This document shows, one piece after another, positions 12,201 through 27,200 of a stretch of 64,000 nt of DNA. Numbering within the stretch: the stretch's first letter is position 1; each line of letters opens with the position of its first letter. Under the pieces are notes generated by a model. That model made no database searches. It had not been told where the DNA came from and saw only the letters and a program-made list of their open reading frames with translations. The translations under genes and the position numbers were made by a program. The stretch lies in NCBI GenBank assembly GCA_013397695.1, contig VYZI01000194.1, forward strand, positions 568,729 through 632,728. Direction: 5' to 3'. Source of the stretch: Centropus unirufus. Lineage: Eukaryota; Chordata; Aves; Cuculiformes; Centropidae.

Positions 12201-15200
12201 GCCTCAAAATATGTGATGCCATCAAAGTGGCTCAGTCATACTGATTCCTCTGCCGTCCTAACCTCTCCACCTATACAAATTTGATCCTATAAAAGCTGGG
12301 AAAGTTTACACAAATAAGACTAGGATATTATACCTGTTCTTTCTTGGCTACATGCTGCCAAGTGTGAAAATCTCAAGGGGGACCTTTTTTTCAGGGCTAT
12401 TTACAGGGTAACAACTTTTACAGCTTTTCAGTTACTTTAGTCTTTCATGCAGTTTCACCTTTATATGCTTGTACGCCCCTGCATAACACCCGAGTATATT
12501 TATATCCATTTTATCAATTAGAGAAACCAAAGCACTGAAAAGCAAAACAACTAGCATAGGATAAAAAAGATTATAAGACTCAACAACGACAAAAAAGAGG
12601 CAGTAATTTTTTCAAGTAAGAAGTTATACTTCATAGTAAATATTGAGATGATGATAAGCCAGTTACCTTCCAAGTGGAAAGTCTCAAATTCTAGGATCAC
12701 CACTGACTGTGGTCCCTGATCTATGATGTAACTGCAGTTCAAGTTGTTATCATACTGACTTGGGTAATTAGGAGAGACGATACGCCCTGCAGGGCTTGTG
12801 AAATTTACTCCACATCCTGTAAACATAAATAAAAAGGACACAGTTATAATCCAGGTGATGACATCATCCTGGTTTTGCAGTGAGAAAAATCAATAATGTA
12901 CACAAGGACCTCATCCCTTCTTAAGAAGTTCACAAAAAAAGGGTAGGGAGAGTCTTATATATCGTGAGGGAAAATCACATACCTTGGAGTGTCCTGGATA
13001 AGATCAGACCATAGCCCCTCATCCCCCTGATCACAAGGACACAGCACTGCCCTTCTTATGGCTTTGGATCCTGCACATTTACGAATCCCTTGGTCTGTGC
13101 AAGTGCAGCTGAGCTAGATGGGGGATTATTGGGGCACATCAGCAGTTTAGTCTCATGTGAAAATGCCCATCTTGGGCCAAGCGGTAGCATTTTTGCTTCA
13201 CGTCTGACAGCCAGGAGGATGCTGTCTGTTGTAGGGTCATCTCTGGGTTGCTTTGCTATAGGCAGAGGCAGGAAAGATTTGCAACCCAGAACTTCCCAAG
13301 CATGCTGAACTCTTCATTTTCATGGAGCTCCTTCTGGTACTAATGTCTTGGCCTTGGGGTTTGTCTTTGTTTTACGCTACAGCCTTAAAGAGTGTCATGC
13401 AGAGTGAAATGCTGGTACAAGATTAGGAAAAGGGATACGAAGCCTATGATTGTCTCCACTAAGAGGTTATCAGTTGTAACTCACAACATTAGTGGAGATA
13501 TAACAAAAACAATAGTTTCAGTTCAGAATTTTGTGTACCGCAATAGCATCTTCCTCTAAGCACTTAATTTCTCACTCTATTAATCTGAATAGAGGAAAGG
13601 GAACGTGATTACCTTTGGAAGCATCCCACAAAAAAAAAAAATCCAAAACAACACACAAACAGCAATCAGGCTCTACCTCCTACACTTCTGGTGGGTTTGT
13701 CTGCCACAAAGCACAGGCCATGGTTAAAGAAATAGGCAAGCTCACCCAAGAAATGCCACTTAAACTACATGCAATGTAAAACCAGCAAAGCAAAAGTTAG
13801 AGCAGGCGGTGAGGAGTCGTTTCCTGTCCTGAGAGCAATTTATGTGAAGGGCATGGACTACATCATACACAGGAGAAGTTCCTGGAGTTTCAGCGTGTGC
13901 CTTGAAAGGCAGAACAGAGGTAAAAATCCTAAAGAAGGAGTAGATCCTTTTTCCTTTTGTAGAAGATTATAGCTTTAGTTTCCAAGCAGTTTAACTGCAG
14001 AGAAACCAATTGTTACAATTTAAAGTCTACTCATCTCTTTTCAGCACACTGAAAAGGCAAAAGTGGCTAATAATAACAACTACAAAGTTATAGCTGCATG
14101 TAGTATCTTTAGCAAGTCCAACATTGGGGCACACAGCAGCTCTATCACCTTCAGTAGGGAAAGTTTTTATTTCAAAAGCTGAGCAGAGACTTCAGTGCCT
14201 TGTTGAACTGAGGTCTGAATTGTTACACACAGAGGAAACCAATCCAAAATAGAGCAGCCACTTGGCTTAAGTATTACTTACTGCTCATGAAAGATGCAGA
14301 GAAACCCAGCCCGGAGGCATCCTGAGACTGAAATACTGTAGTTATCACATTGCTTGGAGCAACAACAGGATCAGGAGCTGAATTTCCACATCCTGCAGTT
14401 AACAAAGCTGCTTCGGCTTCATCATTTCCTCTCCACACCTGACAAGTCCAGATTGCAAATGGTTTAGTGCTTTCATTCAAGGAACATGTAATTTGTGTGA
14501 ATGCACCAGGAATTACAAATGCAATTGTTCTTTCAGTTGACTTAGGGTAGGATTCATCTCACACTGAATCTTAGAGACCTAAACTGGAGTTACTTACTCC
14601 ATGTTCGCTCTACAGCCAGTGGAGACAAAAAGGTTTCTCCAAGGAGTGAATCAAGGTGAAGGTGAACAACTTAGGTTGCCAGTGGCCTCTGAAGGGCACC
14701 TGGAGGTCATTTGCTTGAACCCCTCTTAGTAGCAGAGCCAACGTAGATGAGGTTCAGGGAGCAAGAGAAAAATATTTTCTGCATATCAATACCTACCTCC
14801 ATTTTGTCTCTGCTAACATCTCCATACACTCTATGAATCTAAATACTTGTGTATATGATGAATAATTAAATGCAAGCCTTATATTATTCATAAATCAATA
14901 AAAAGTAAAGATGTCATGCTAGTGTAACAGAGACATCAAACAGGAAGATCTAGATCCCTAAAATCTAGTCTTGCTAATTAAAAATTATTCCCATTATGTT
15001 GTATTCACTTCTTCAGTGACAAGTATCAAATCATGTAGAGAGTTAACAAGATAAGATAATTCACAAAAAAATATAATAAAGAAAAATAAACAAATTAAAA
15101 AATATCACTTTAATCAAAACTTGCATTCAAGGAGCCCATTCAGGTTTAGGTAGGTTTCTAAGTGAAACTCTTTTCAGGTAATTGCTCAAATATGCATTTA

Positions 15201-18200
15201 AGGCTCACAGTTTAAGTACTGAATTTCAATACACATATGAAATCAAACATAGGTGCAAATTTTTTTTATGTTTCTAAGTGCTNNNNNNNNNNNNNNNNNN
15301 NNNNNNNNNNNNNNNNNNNNNNNNNNNNNNNNNNNNNNNNNNNNNNNNNNNNNNNNNNNNNNNNNNNNNNNNNNNNNNNNNNNNNNNNNNNNNNNNNNNN
15401 NNNNNNNNNNNNNNNNNNNNNNNNNNNNNNNNNNNNNNNNNNNNNNNNNNNNNNNNNNNNNNNNNNNNNNNNNNNNNNNNNNNNNNNNNNNNNNNNNNNN
15501 NNNNNNNNNNNNNNNNNNNNNNNNNNNNNNNNNNNNNNNNNNNNNNNNNNNNNNNNNNNNNNNNNNNNNNNNNNNNNNNNNNNNNNNNNNNNNNNNNNNN
15601 NNNNNNNNNNNNNNNNNNNNNNNNNNNNNNNNNNNNNNNNNNNNNNNNNNNNNNNNNNNNCTTCTAGCCAGGTGTTTAAGGCAATGGATATTCAAAGGAT
15701 TAACATGAAACTGTCTGTGGCCTGGCCAAGATTTTTGCAAAGTCACCCTTGACTTTGGATTCTTCATTTTTGGGTGCTGAGTTTGGAATGAAAGAAACTT
15801 AAACCTCTTCCACACTTTTTCATATCCAGACTCTTTCATACATTTTAAATTGGACATTCAGAAATGGAGGTGAACATCAACAACAATTTCAAATTGTTCT
15901 CCATGGAGAAAACTTTCCTGTCAACATAGTTTTGATCAGGTCATTCAGGACAGTTTAGAAATTTGAAATTACAGTATGTTTACTGAGTGGCAATTGGCTT
16001 TCATGTTAATAAAATTCATTGTAACATATTATATTAATTAATCAGTAGAACAGCCTATTAAAAGATAAAGCTAATATTATTTTTTCCACAGTCCTAAAAA
16101 TTAAGTGCAACTGTAGTTTGTGAGTTAGTAGGTATAGATCAGATGTATTGCTGCTTCAATCTTCCCACATGTTGTCAAATTATATTTGCCCTTTATACCA
16201 AGTGGGAGTTGTACTGCTGTGGAGAAAATGAGCACAGAACCAAGGAACATATGCCAAATGCCTGAGAAAAAAATGACACTGAAAAATTCAAAGCATGTCT
16301 ACTCCATTCTATTGCTTTGAAAACAAATGGCTCTTGATGGCCTATGAAAGATAAGAATGCAATCTTTGTTTGTTGAGACTAAAAAAGAAGGGCAACTTGG
16401 ATATCTCGCACGCTTATGAAGATATTTCATCAAATTCTGGTCATTTTACTCAATGGAGTGACTGAAAAGGACTTTTCATTATCCTATATTTTCCTCACTA
16501 TTTCTTGGTTCTGAAGTCATATATACTTTTTTATATTTTTCCTTTTTACAGGAGAATGTAGGGTAATTGGACCTTGCTTGAAGAGGAACCTCAAGAACTG
16601 ATAAATATTTAATATATACACAATTCAGTTATCAAGGCATGCAGAAAATTGACTGTATTGGTACAAAGACATCAGTCTGTATTTCCTGAATTCTGTGCCT
16701 TCACAATCCTGACTATGATCCTGCAAAACAGGATTCTGGAATGACAACTTCTTAAAGCACCACATTGCTGATCCAATGCCAGCAATTATTACCTTCACAT
16801 AACTGCTTTGGCAACTTCCAGTGCTATCTGGAATCTGGAAGTTACTGTGGAAGGTCATCTCCAAGTGTTTGCTTTCATGAGTAATGATGGTCCATGTGCA
16901 TCTGGTGTTCATGGGAAAGTTTTGAGGCCAATGAGGAGACTTAATCGTACCGTTATCTGCGTGAATGATTCCACCACATCCTGCAAAAAATAACAAATAT
17001 TTCCTGTCGGTGTTATCTTTGATAGCTTCTCTCTGCTGTGGCTGCTAGAGTGAGGGAGGAAAGCCTTGACACCCATTCAAAGTTCATTTAGCCCTCTTTT
17101 AATAAATTTTCCTTCTCCCAACCCTGTAGTAGAGAGGTAGCAACATTGAAGAGAAGGACTCTCTTTGTATTGTCCTGTCTCTTCTTCACAAGCTCCTTCT
17201 CCTTGCCAGTTCATACCTTTTTGCTCTGGTCCTTCTATACACTCCTGACAATTAGAAGTGAGTACTGCTTAGAGACAGAATAAGGGTCAGAAATACTTTA
17301 TGAAGGAACTTCTGACTCTGCAGGTTCCTTTCCACACCCCACAGCATGCACATCGTGGCTGAAAGCCATTCAGAAAAGCACCCTACGGAAAAAAGCTCAA
17401 TCTACTGCTGAATCTTTCTTTTTCCCTCACTCTGCAACATGCAAGTATTGCAGTTCCACACGTGAATCTATTCAAGCTACATCCATTTACCCAGGGCAAA
17501 ATGGTGACTGCAAGCAGTCCTGTGGATCTCAGTGGGATAATGGAAGGGGCCGAAAAACATGACTTTAAAAACTGTGAACAGATTGGTTTATAAGGGGGAA
17601 TAGCTGGGCTTGGCTCTGTGGCAGCTCATGTTCTTATAAAGGATAAGTTTAGCTAATTTGAAACATACTTGCAAATACCATGCCAAGAATAATTTATTAG
17701 AGCTGTGCAGACAATACTAGCAACTTATTTCAGAGTCGGTGTAGTAGAGGGATGAATAAAGAGCAAAAATATTTTCTTTTTTTTCTTAATTAAAAAATGA
17801 TAGCATTAAAAGGAATATTTTATTTTTCATTCTTCTATGTTAGAAATAGTAATTCTGTTTGGAAGGATATGAGGCCAAGTTTTGCTCACACACACAGAAT
17901 GTAAACCCAGAGAATCTCAGCAGACAAATGTCAAGAAAGCTGAGGAAAGGAAGCCAGGTATATAAACAAAAGGAAATCTCCTTTCACAGAGAGAATACTG
18001 ACTATGTACATCGCACATGTACATCAATGTCTACTTCATTATTGAGAAGTGGCCTTCCTTCCATATGAAATCCCGGTGACGATAGGGAAAAGGGTCAAAC
18101 TCTGCTCAAGTGACAGTATATTCATGCAAGTGCAGACTACTGATACGTTTGAGACACTCTATCAGCTGCCCACAAATACTACTGGACACTTAACAGATGG

Positions 18201-21200
18201 AAAGCTGATCAGCAGCAGCTGGAAGTTTTACAGCTGGAGGTGATGCCAGGGAACACATTGTCAGTTCTGTACTGAGGTAGGAAGGCACCAGCCAGCATAT
18301 CTACACCTTTGGTCACCTTTTGAAGAACAGGATGCAAACAGCGAGATACCTTTTTGTCTGTTTGTTTGGTTTTTTTAATCCAGAGACATTATAATTTCAA
18401 GAGAGGTGAGGTAGCATTATTCATTAATTCATTAATCCATTAATCCATTAATTCATTAATTCATTAATTCATTAATTCATTAATTCATTAATTCAATCCT
18501 GCGTGTGTACCACTTTCAAAAGGGCACCAACCTCTTCACTAAAGTGGAAGAGTTTTAGGCTGTTGTCACGTGACCTCTTTGAGAAGTTCTGTCTGCCTCT
18601 CCATTTTGACACTGACCTCTTTCTAGTTTTATGTGTTTAAATCAAATTAAACTGTGAAACAACTGCTATTCAAGAAACTAAATGTCTCATAGTCACTGAC
18701 AATAGATACCACCGCTGGGAGGATAATGGGCATGGTACCAATTCACAAACATCAAGAAACTGCCTGATAGAGGCTTAAAAAGTACAAAATCAGTCTAAAT
18801 ATTATTTCATTGTGTGAGATCAGACAATACTGGTTTAGTACTTGACTTTTGTAGTGCTGGGTCCTCTCAGGAACTCTGAAGAAGTTGGCATGTATTCCTT
18901 TTGTTCTTTAATGCAAACTTAATTAAGGAGAAGGAATGATATTTCATTTTATGGTTGAAAAATGTGAAAGAGGCTTGGCACACTGCTATGTTTGACCTGA
19001 AAAACAACGGTGTTTTTTCTCTTACCTAGAGATTCTGCTGTCCATGTTGCATAAAAGCCACCTCTTTGAACTGAGTGATCAGAGTTAAAGATGACGACTA
19101 GCTTGTTGGAACCAGACTGAATGGTACCAGGGGATGTGCTTCCGCAATACTTTCCTATGACAGGAGATCCAGGAGAGCCACCATTCAGGATAATAACAGA
19201 GTCCCACTTGCAAAGCACATGGTTTTCAACATGGAAGGCTGTAAAAGTTAGCTGCAAGACACAAAAGTGATATTCAGGAGCTCACACCAACCACACCAGC
19301 CAAGAGATTGGAGAAATTCCAGCCAGATCTCATAGACATCCTAGTATAATAATTTCTGGGTATGCTCAGAAATCCAGCCCTCACTTCACTTTGCTACTTT
19401 CCTAAAAATGTTGCTTGGAGTCTTGCCACTATAAGTGAATGAAGACAGAAATAGAAGAGGAATGCACTGGTTCAAAATTGGCATTATTGGGACTTAACAT
19501 ATGCTTGAAGCTAAGTATGTGCTACAAAACTTTCTGGAGTATGCACAGTTGTTGAACCATTCTCCTGCTGAAGGCTTCTGGTCATGAGGTCCGAAGTTGG
19601 ACATTTGTATCTATGTAAGCGGAAAGACTTGCATTTTTTTCTTCCTATTATTTTGAACCAGAATACTTGGCAGTTGCTAAAAATAATGCTAGTTTCTAAT
19701 AAAAGGGAAAAAATCAGTTGCATGGTTGGTTCCTGTAGGCCTGGATGCATCACATAAATAGACTGGGCTGGGCACACAGCTTCTGACCCTGTCTCCTTCC
19801 CACACTGATGTCGTTTGCCCTTGGAGTGATATGCGTATGGGTGGGATTTCCAGTTCAAAGATTTAGATTGCTGATCTAGTAGATGCTTGGATTTGTTGAT
19901 GCTGAAATATTGATGTACACTAATGACTGCCTGGCCCCCTTCCAATATGTTTGTTTGGGTTTTTTTTACCAGTTCCAGGACTGGGATTTTTGTGGAAAAC
20001 TTTAGAAAACATAGTACTTCTCCCTGAAACTTTTAAGTGTATTCATTTCCAAAAAAAATCTGCCTGAGGCAAAAACCAAATAAAATTTAGTTCGAACTGT
20101 TTAAGGTTGGAACTTCACCAGCAACTGAAACTGGCAACTTATCCTGGAAAAGGTTAGTCTGCCTTCACTGAGGGAGCTGCTACTCAGTCTGTTTAAAATA
20201 GATATTTACTTCCATCTGAATAAGATTAGTTCTGGTTTAAGCAAATTTGTGGATGAAATAGGAATTTTGTATTCCATTAAAATAATCCTGTATTCCCTGA
20301 AATAAGTACCAGTGAGTACATATTTAATTCCGTTACATTTCTGATTTTACAAATTGTCTCAAGCCTGTCCCTCAGGTCTCAGAGGGTGCTTCTTCTGCTG
20401 CACACACAGTCATGGCATTGTGTTACTCACAGTGATGGTTTCACCTTCAGGGGCTTCCAACAACCAAGAGCAGCGATTCAGGCTGCTGTAAGGCGCTGGG
20501 TAGTTAGGACTTGAGATAACTCCCCTTTCACCTGACTGTACACCACCACAGGCTGAAGAAAAAAAAAGTAAGATTTCAGTGCAGTTTAGGAACTGAACAC
20601 TATAACTAAATGCCTGAAAGAATATTCAGCTTGTAATAGTACTAAAACATATTTTAGTTGGACAGATATAGGTAAGGATGAACAATTTATCATTTATCTA
20701 GGAAAAAACCAAGTTGTAAAATCTTTGCCACCAAATAGCGAGTAAACAGATGTAATGACCTTGAAACTTTGCATTTATTCTGATACTTAATATAGCTCTG
20801 CAAAACCTTTGCCAGCTGACCCAGTTGCCTCTTCCCTTTATTTATCTCAGACTTCTAAGCAAACCAGTGCCATTCTTGGACCAACACAATCACGTAGAAA
20901 GCTTGCTGATGTCCCTAGTTAAGCACCAAGGCTAAATTCAGCTGTGACAGGAAGAACAGTTGTGCAGGCATGTAAAAGGCAAAGTGTTGTAATTTGCACT
21001 GATAGGGCCTTAAGTGGATTTCAAAATGAGTGCAAAGGTTCAAGCAGCAGAATTCATTTCAGCCCTGCTAGCACTCTGGAGGCCTATTTGAAATAAGTCC
21101 AACTTGGCTGGTGTTACCTGTTACACCCCTATTCCCAAGAGCACCCCATTGTTCCAAGTGTTGCACCGCATTGCAAAAACTCAAATGTGGTTCAGGGAAT

Positions 21201-24200
21201 GGAAACAGTGAGGCAAAAAAATAAATCTGAACGTTCAATTGCTAACATATGTTTGCTTTAGATGGATATAAATAGTGGCGGGCGCTGCGTAACTTTTGAG
21301 GACCTCTTTGAGAGTTGATCCCATACCATATATTTTCAGTGTCACCAAACGTTCCCCAGAAGTGCCTCAGTCAGCAAGGGCAGCAGACTATGTAGCCATT
21401 TACCTTCAAATGTGTAATGGGCCAAGAACCCTTTATCTTCTGTGTTTTCATCGCTCACAAAGTGTACCCAGATCCGGGGGGCAGCTATGACTAGTGGCAC
21501 AGATGGTGCAGCCTGACCACAGAGTCTGGATATTAGCTCTCCATCGGCATCCCCTTAGTAAAAAAAGAAAAAAAATACACTTTTTGAAACCTAAAACAAC
21601 TACAATACCATAAAATGATATACAAGGCAAATAAGCATGTAATTTTGTTTTGACTAGACAACAGAGAAAAGTATGTATCACACTTGATGAATGATTATTT
21701 GTCATGGGTATAGGAATAATGCTGCAGTTCATTGCCGGGATTTAAATCTTGATAATGTGGACAAAAAAAAAAGCTAACATTTGCTCATATAATGGAAATG
21801 TAAAACTAAAAGCACAACATAAGCTGTTGTGATTCTGACACACTGAATGTTTACTCAGGCTGGTGCAAGCTCTTATCCATCACATCAGTAGAAATACCAG
21901 TTTCTGTCCATTACTGATACATGCTCAGGAGAAGAAAAATAGGTGTAATTATGTTCCTCATAACATCCAGGCAATGCCGTTCCTAAGTCTGCATCTCTAA
22001 TTACAGTAGGTTACTGGTCTTAAAAGTCTCCTTTCAAAAGCAACTCCAAGCTACATGCAGAGGGGCAGGTTGTTCTTGCAAAGAAGGTAGTAGAGCAAGA
22101 GGAAGAAACTTTGGGTGCTTTTCAAAGCCTTTGCACACTTAGTCGAGGTAACTTCACCTTTCTGTCATATACAGTGACACAGACATCATAAAAAATGCTG
22201 TGAAGAACAGGAATAAAAGGTAACATAAAATTCTATTAATTTCAATTACACAGAGAAATGCTAAAACCTGTGTTGTTAACCCACCCTAAAAATGATACTG
22301 AGCTTTACAAGCAGCTGTTCATGATAAATTAAAAAAAAATTATTTGGGAAAATGAGGCAATAACTACTTTGAACATTAAATTATAAAGTGCACTTTTTCT
22401 TTTTTGCCCTTCCTACGAGGTGATTGAGTACGTGGCATTTGTGACCCAGCTTACTCAGTCTCTACAGTGCGAAAGGTGCCACCAGTCATTGCTTTCATGA
22501 ATGGTCATGAAAGCCATGAATGGCCACGGCTATCTCCATCTCAGGGTTTGCTAAATGTTACTTGTCAACACACACAGCTGAATTAGGGAATTCTGCCTTT
22601 GATGGGAGGCAGCTGTGAAACTGAACATCCATTAATATGGCCAAAATGAACATTACTATTTAGATGACAAAACTGCGTAGAGCAGAATCAGATGGCATTA
22701 TTTCCTCTTTCCTTTGATTGCACTGCCTGGAGGCCTGAGGCTCAAAATAAAATGAGAGCTGTGGGCACTGATAAGTAACAGATCAGATCTTTCTTTCTTT
22801 TTTTTCTTTATCTAGTTTTCTTTCTGTTATTCCCCAGCTCCAGTGCATACCTAGGAGGGAATGGTTAGGCTATGTTACTATATGTTACTATGTTATTAAT
22901 CAATGTTGCTCTTAATCTTGTTATTAATCAAGAGCTCTTGTTCAAATGAATGCAAATAAGGATGTGACAGATTCCAGCCCTCAACACTCCCCCACTTTTC
23001 AGAAAGGATTTCCTGGTGAGTTAGGACCCACAGATACAGTATTTTAGTGAAGAAGGCAGCTGGAGTTTTCATACTACATTTGGCATTAGCTGAGTGACTT
23101 TCATATGACATTTCCAGTTGTTTGTTCTTACGGGTAGCTAAATAGGCTCTGATATGCAGAGATATTACTGATGCATTAGCCCTGTGATTGTTTTCCTTTT
23201 AAATGCTTAGTCTGTATTTTGTAATGCGCTCTCACAGGAAATATGGATTTGGTTTTAGAGAATCATCTTGTAAGTACAAAAGTGGGATGTGAAGTGGGTA
23301 TGCAGCCCAGAGGTTATGAATAATTAAAACATTCTTTACTCCATTCCTGCTGTCCCTGGAGATATTTCAGGAACAGGGGAAGAATGGGCTGTGACCAAAT
23401 CAATTGTTTTGATGACTTTGACTTCTCCTGTCTGCCATGAGATGAAGTGAAATTTGGATTGTCCCTTGTAAAGAGAGAGTCCAGTTTGTAGTGCAACCAC
23501 CAAAACACAGGCTCATCCCCTAAAAATTCCTATTCAGTTTTCCATTAGCCAAATTCATGCATTCATTATTTTTGGCAATGAAATCCCAATCCTGGCCTAC
23601 AAGGCAACATGGAAGGCATACATGAGAATACTTTTTTGAAATATACATTTCCCATAACAATCAGTTTCTGCAAATATAAGCAAACAAGATTTGGCGCAAG
23701 CACAAACACATGTGCACAACTGGAATCTTAATAGGCTTAATCCATTCTCCTGCTGAACACACAAACCTATTCGTAACTCCAGGTAGTCATACTGGCAGTC
23801 CTGGTGATGTTCCAAGTGGAAATCCACAAAAGAGATGTATATGGAGGAATTATAGTAGGAGGGGTTTTCAATGGTCCATTCACAGTTCAGGTTACTTGTG
23901 TAATTTTTTACACCGTCATAACCAGGAGAAGAGAAATTCCCGCCTGCATATCCCATCAGGGTCCCACCACAAACTGCAGAAACAAAACATTATTCAAAAA
24001 ATATTGGTAATCATTCTTGTATGACAAAAATCTTTCCATTATTTATTCTGATATATGCATATCAGCATATGTACTGATTTGATCAAAACTTTTTCCATTG
24101 TCTTCCTTTTTTTATGACTTACTGCTGTATACAAGCAAATTCTTGCCTAGCATCCTGGAATTTATTGGCAAGTCTTTAAAAGGACATAGGAAAAGCAAGG

Positions 24201-27200
24201 AAACAATTATTCACAGTAGCAAATAAAATAATTCAGAAAGATCATCGATACTCCAGGCATTATTCAACATTTTGATAAAACACCACAGCTCAGCCCTATC
24301 CATTAAGTAACTTTAAACTTGAGATTTTTCTGGAACCAACCCTCAAGAGCACTACACTCGTGCTGCAGTAGGAGAGAGAGTTGAGAAATCAAGCATGTAA
24401 GACTCAAGGCTGTAGTAGTCAGCCTCCTCTCTGGAGGCCGAGGTTGCAGAAGTAGGTTAGCTGCGCTGTTTCGCAAGCTATAATAAATGAATTACCCCCC
24501 GAGTAATAACGTAGCACTTGAATTACTCAAGTTGTCTCTGGCACTGTGTTTTTTGGATCATTTCATGGAATATGGCTACTTCAGACCATGTCTTACCCAA
24601 GACTAAGTATGAAACAAATGGGTAGTGAGAGAAAGCACTGATTCACAGCAGAGGTTATACTTTGCTTTTGAAGTCTGGCATAATAGGCACATGAAGTCTG
24701 TAATTCCCAGAGAATCCTGATTTCTTTTCAAGTTATTTCAGCTAATTCAAGAAATATTTCTACTCAAATCCAGAGATGTAAGAGACAGCAAAAAGAGTCA
24801 GAGATTTGTCATCTGTTGGGATTATTTTTGGACATGTACCACTATTTTAGGGTAAAAATGACTCCCCAAACTCTTCAATTAATTCAAAACCATACACTAC
24901 CTGAATCTTCACTAGATGTGTACGAGGCACTGAAGCCTCTGGATGCACGGGACGCATCTGTCACCAACATTACTTTCATTGTATTTCCAGAGGATTTCAC
25001 CTCTGTGCCTGGATTTACATCACCACACAGCTTGGCCAGCCGGGGAGAGTTCTGTCTGAGGCCATTGTAAACCTGTTGGGTCAAAATAAACTCTTATGAG
25101 ATCAAAATACAGTCTTACAAGAATCTCCCATATCATTAAACAGTGCTTCATATCGTTGATACAAGGTTCACTGATGTTCCTCACAGGAGGCTGGTTCCCA
25201 AAAAGGCTCAAAAACTTGGGAGAAATGTCAATTGCCTTCAATTAATGAGGCTCTGAACCAAATCATCAAAAATATCTTGCTTATTTTGGTGAAACATAAG
25301 AATGTTCTCCCATTTATCTTTTTTTTTTTCCTTTTAAAAACAGAAATTTAAAATTTAAAAACAGAAAACAGTTTTATTTGGAAAAATACTGTTTTTTAGC
25401 TCAGTATTTATACCTTCAATCACTTAACAATGCCAGCTACTGATCACATTAATTCAATTTAAAATTATTATCTTTGTATGCTTGTTAAAGGCAGCATCAG
25501 CTTTATCAAAATCTCCTCCAACATACTGAGCACTGCTGGGTATTTTTTATTAATCCAAAAAATTTCACTTTTTGATGATCCAGAGGTATTTTATCAATTT
25601 TCTTTCATACAGCCTTTAGCCTGGGAGTTAATTTCCTTATTTCTACTACTGTCCCAGCAGTGCAAGTGAAGCAGAAATGGTGTTTCCCACTGAGATTTCG
25701 AATATATTAAGAGTGTAGAGGGCACAAAAGCTGGCAGGACAGCTCTGCCTTTAAGAGATCATTAGTTCATTAATCGATAAAAAGCCAGCTCCCCATAGTC
25801 TGTCTAAAGCCTCTGTGAAGGAAAACAAAGGAAACATCATCTGCAAATCACAAGGGAGAGCTACCTTCCCCCCTCACACTTGTGTATGGCCTGGCTTCTG
25901 TTCATACTTAAGCTAATTTCTGTGTTCACTCTGTCAGTCTAAACAAATAAGAAACTAAACTAGATTTCCCATTCTTGTGATTTCATAAAGGAATTGTATT
26001 TTTGAGGCATCCCTATGCTTGATCAGGTCGAGTTCTGTGTGATACCTTTGATTTTTTTAATATTATTGTTTTCACTAATAACCAAAACTCTAAAATAACC
26101 GTGATAAAATAATGAACATCTATCATTTTTTGAGACAAAAGGTAATAAAGAGGTAGAATTTCCTGGAATTCACCTCTTTCTTTCAGAATTTGCAAGGTCA
26201 CACCCAATAGTTGCAATCTCTGGGGTTTTTTTTCTATTTCTTCTTATTTTCTTGTTAATTGACAACAGTAAGTAACAACAGCTGTAACAACCTCCAAAGT
26301 CAAAAGAGACCTGGAAATGGCTGATGGACTTTGTAGCCATGGAAAAGAAACACTGAAAGCTTCTGGAAACACCAGAACTTTTTCCATAATAGATAAAAAG
26401 CCAATTCCAATGATTTCTTCAAGCTCCCTCCTCTGCTTGGACCACAATTCCAAAATTTCAATGCTCTAAAACAAGTAGGTGAATTTAGACACAATACAAT
26501 TAGTTAGTACAATTAGTACTAACTTCCTCTCATTTATCTTTTTTTTCCCCCTGATTAAATTATGATTTTTCTGAAAACCAGATGTAGACCTATAAATGAA
26601 ATTTCAGCTCTATTACATCTGTTCCTGCTCCATAAAGGGATTAGGAAGAGCATTTTCTGTCTTCACGCCCAATACTCACAGCCACATAATCTGATGAGCA
26701 CCTCCAGTGTTCTTCAGTTTTCATATCATTAAAGGTTAGAGTCACGCGTCGGCCTTCTTCCACTGTGATCCTCCATTCACACACTCGACTATGTGGGTAC
26801 AGGTTGGGATAGTTGGGCGAAGTAAAGGTTCCAACAGGGGCAGTAAAATCCCCACCACATTCTAAAATAACAAAATATTGGGACATAAGCATTGCTTATA
26901 GAGTTATAGCAAAAAATAAATTAATAATGCAAGAAACGAGATCCTGAGAGCATGATTTGATATGCTTATCCTCTCCATATGTTTGTCCAAATAGCAGCCT
27001 TTCTCACTCATCCATAAAGGTAGTTGAATATTAATCAACCACAGGAGCTCCTTTTAGTCTCATTATTAATATTCCCTTCTCTGAAGGGCTTCAGAAGTTT
27101 GAGTGACCCACGGGCTGTGATGTCAAGCGATACAAGCCGCTCACTGTGGCAGGATTGAGACATTTCTGCCTTTCGTATGACCAGGCAGAGCTACACGGAA

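Noticed and set aside
15237..15857. Four open frames of 129 to 204 codons across the gap
   Set aside because: They are open only because N codons cannot be stops; they contain no real protein.
18419..18495. Possible CRISPR-like array
   Set aside because: The repeats are 8 bp head to tail with no spacers, in a vertebrate intron; this is a minisatellite.
19511..19945. Minus-strand open frame of 144 codons
   Set aside because: It lies inside the CUB20 intron, resembles no family I know, and has no splice sites that fit. A frame of this size is expected by chance in 64 kb.
21260..21295. TATAAATAG next to a CpG-containing stretch as a promoter
   Set aside because: No gene starts on either side within the intron; a single TATA-like string is expected by chance in AT-rich DNA.
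23710..24024. Plus-strand open frames over the CUB19 exon
   Set aside because: They are the antisense shadow of a well-supported CUB exon.
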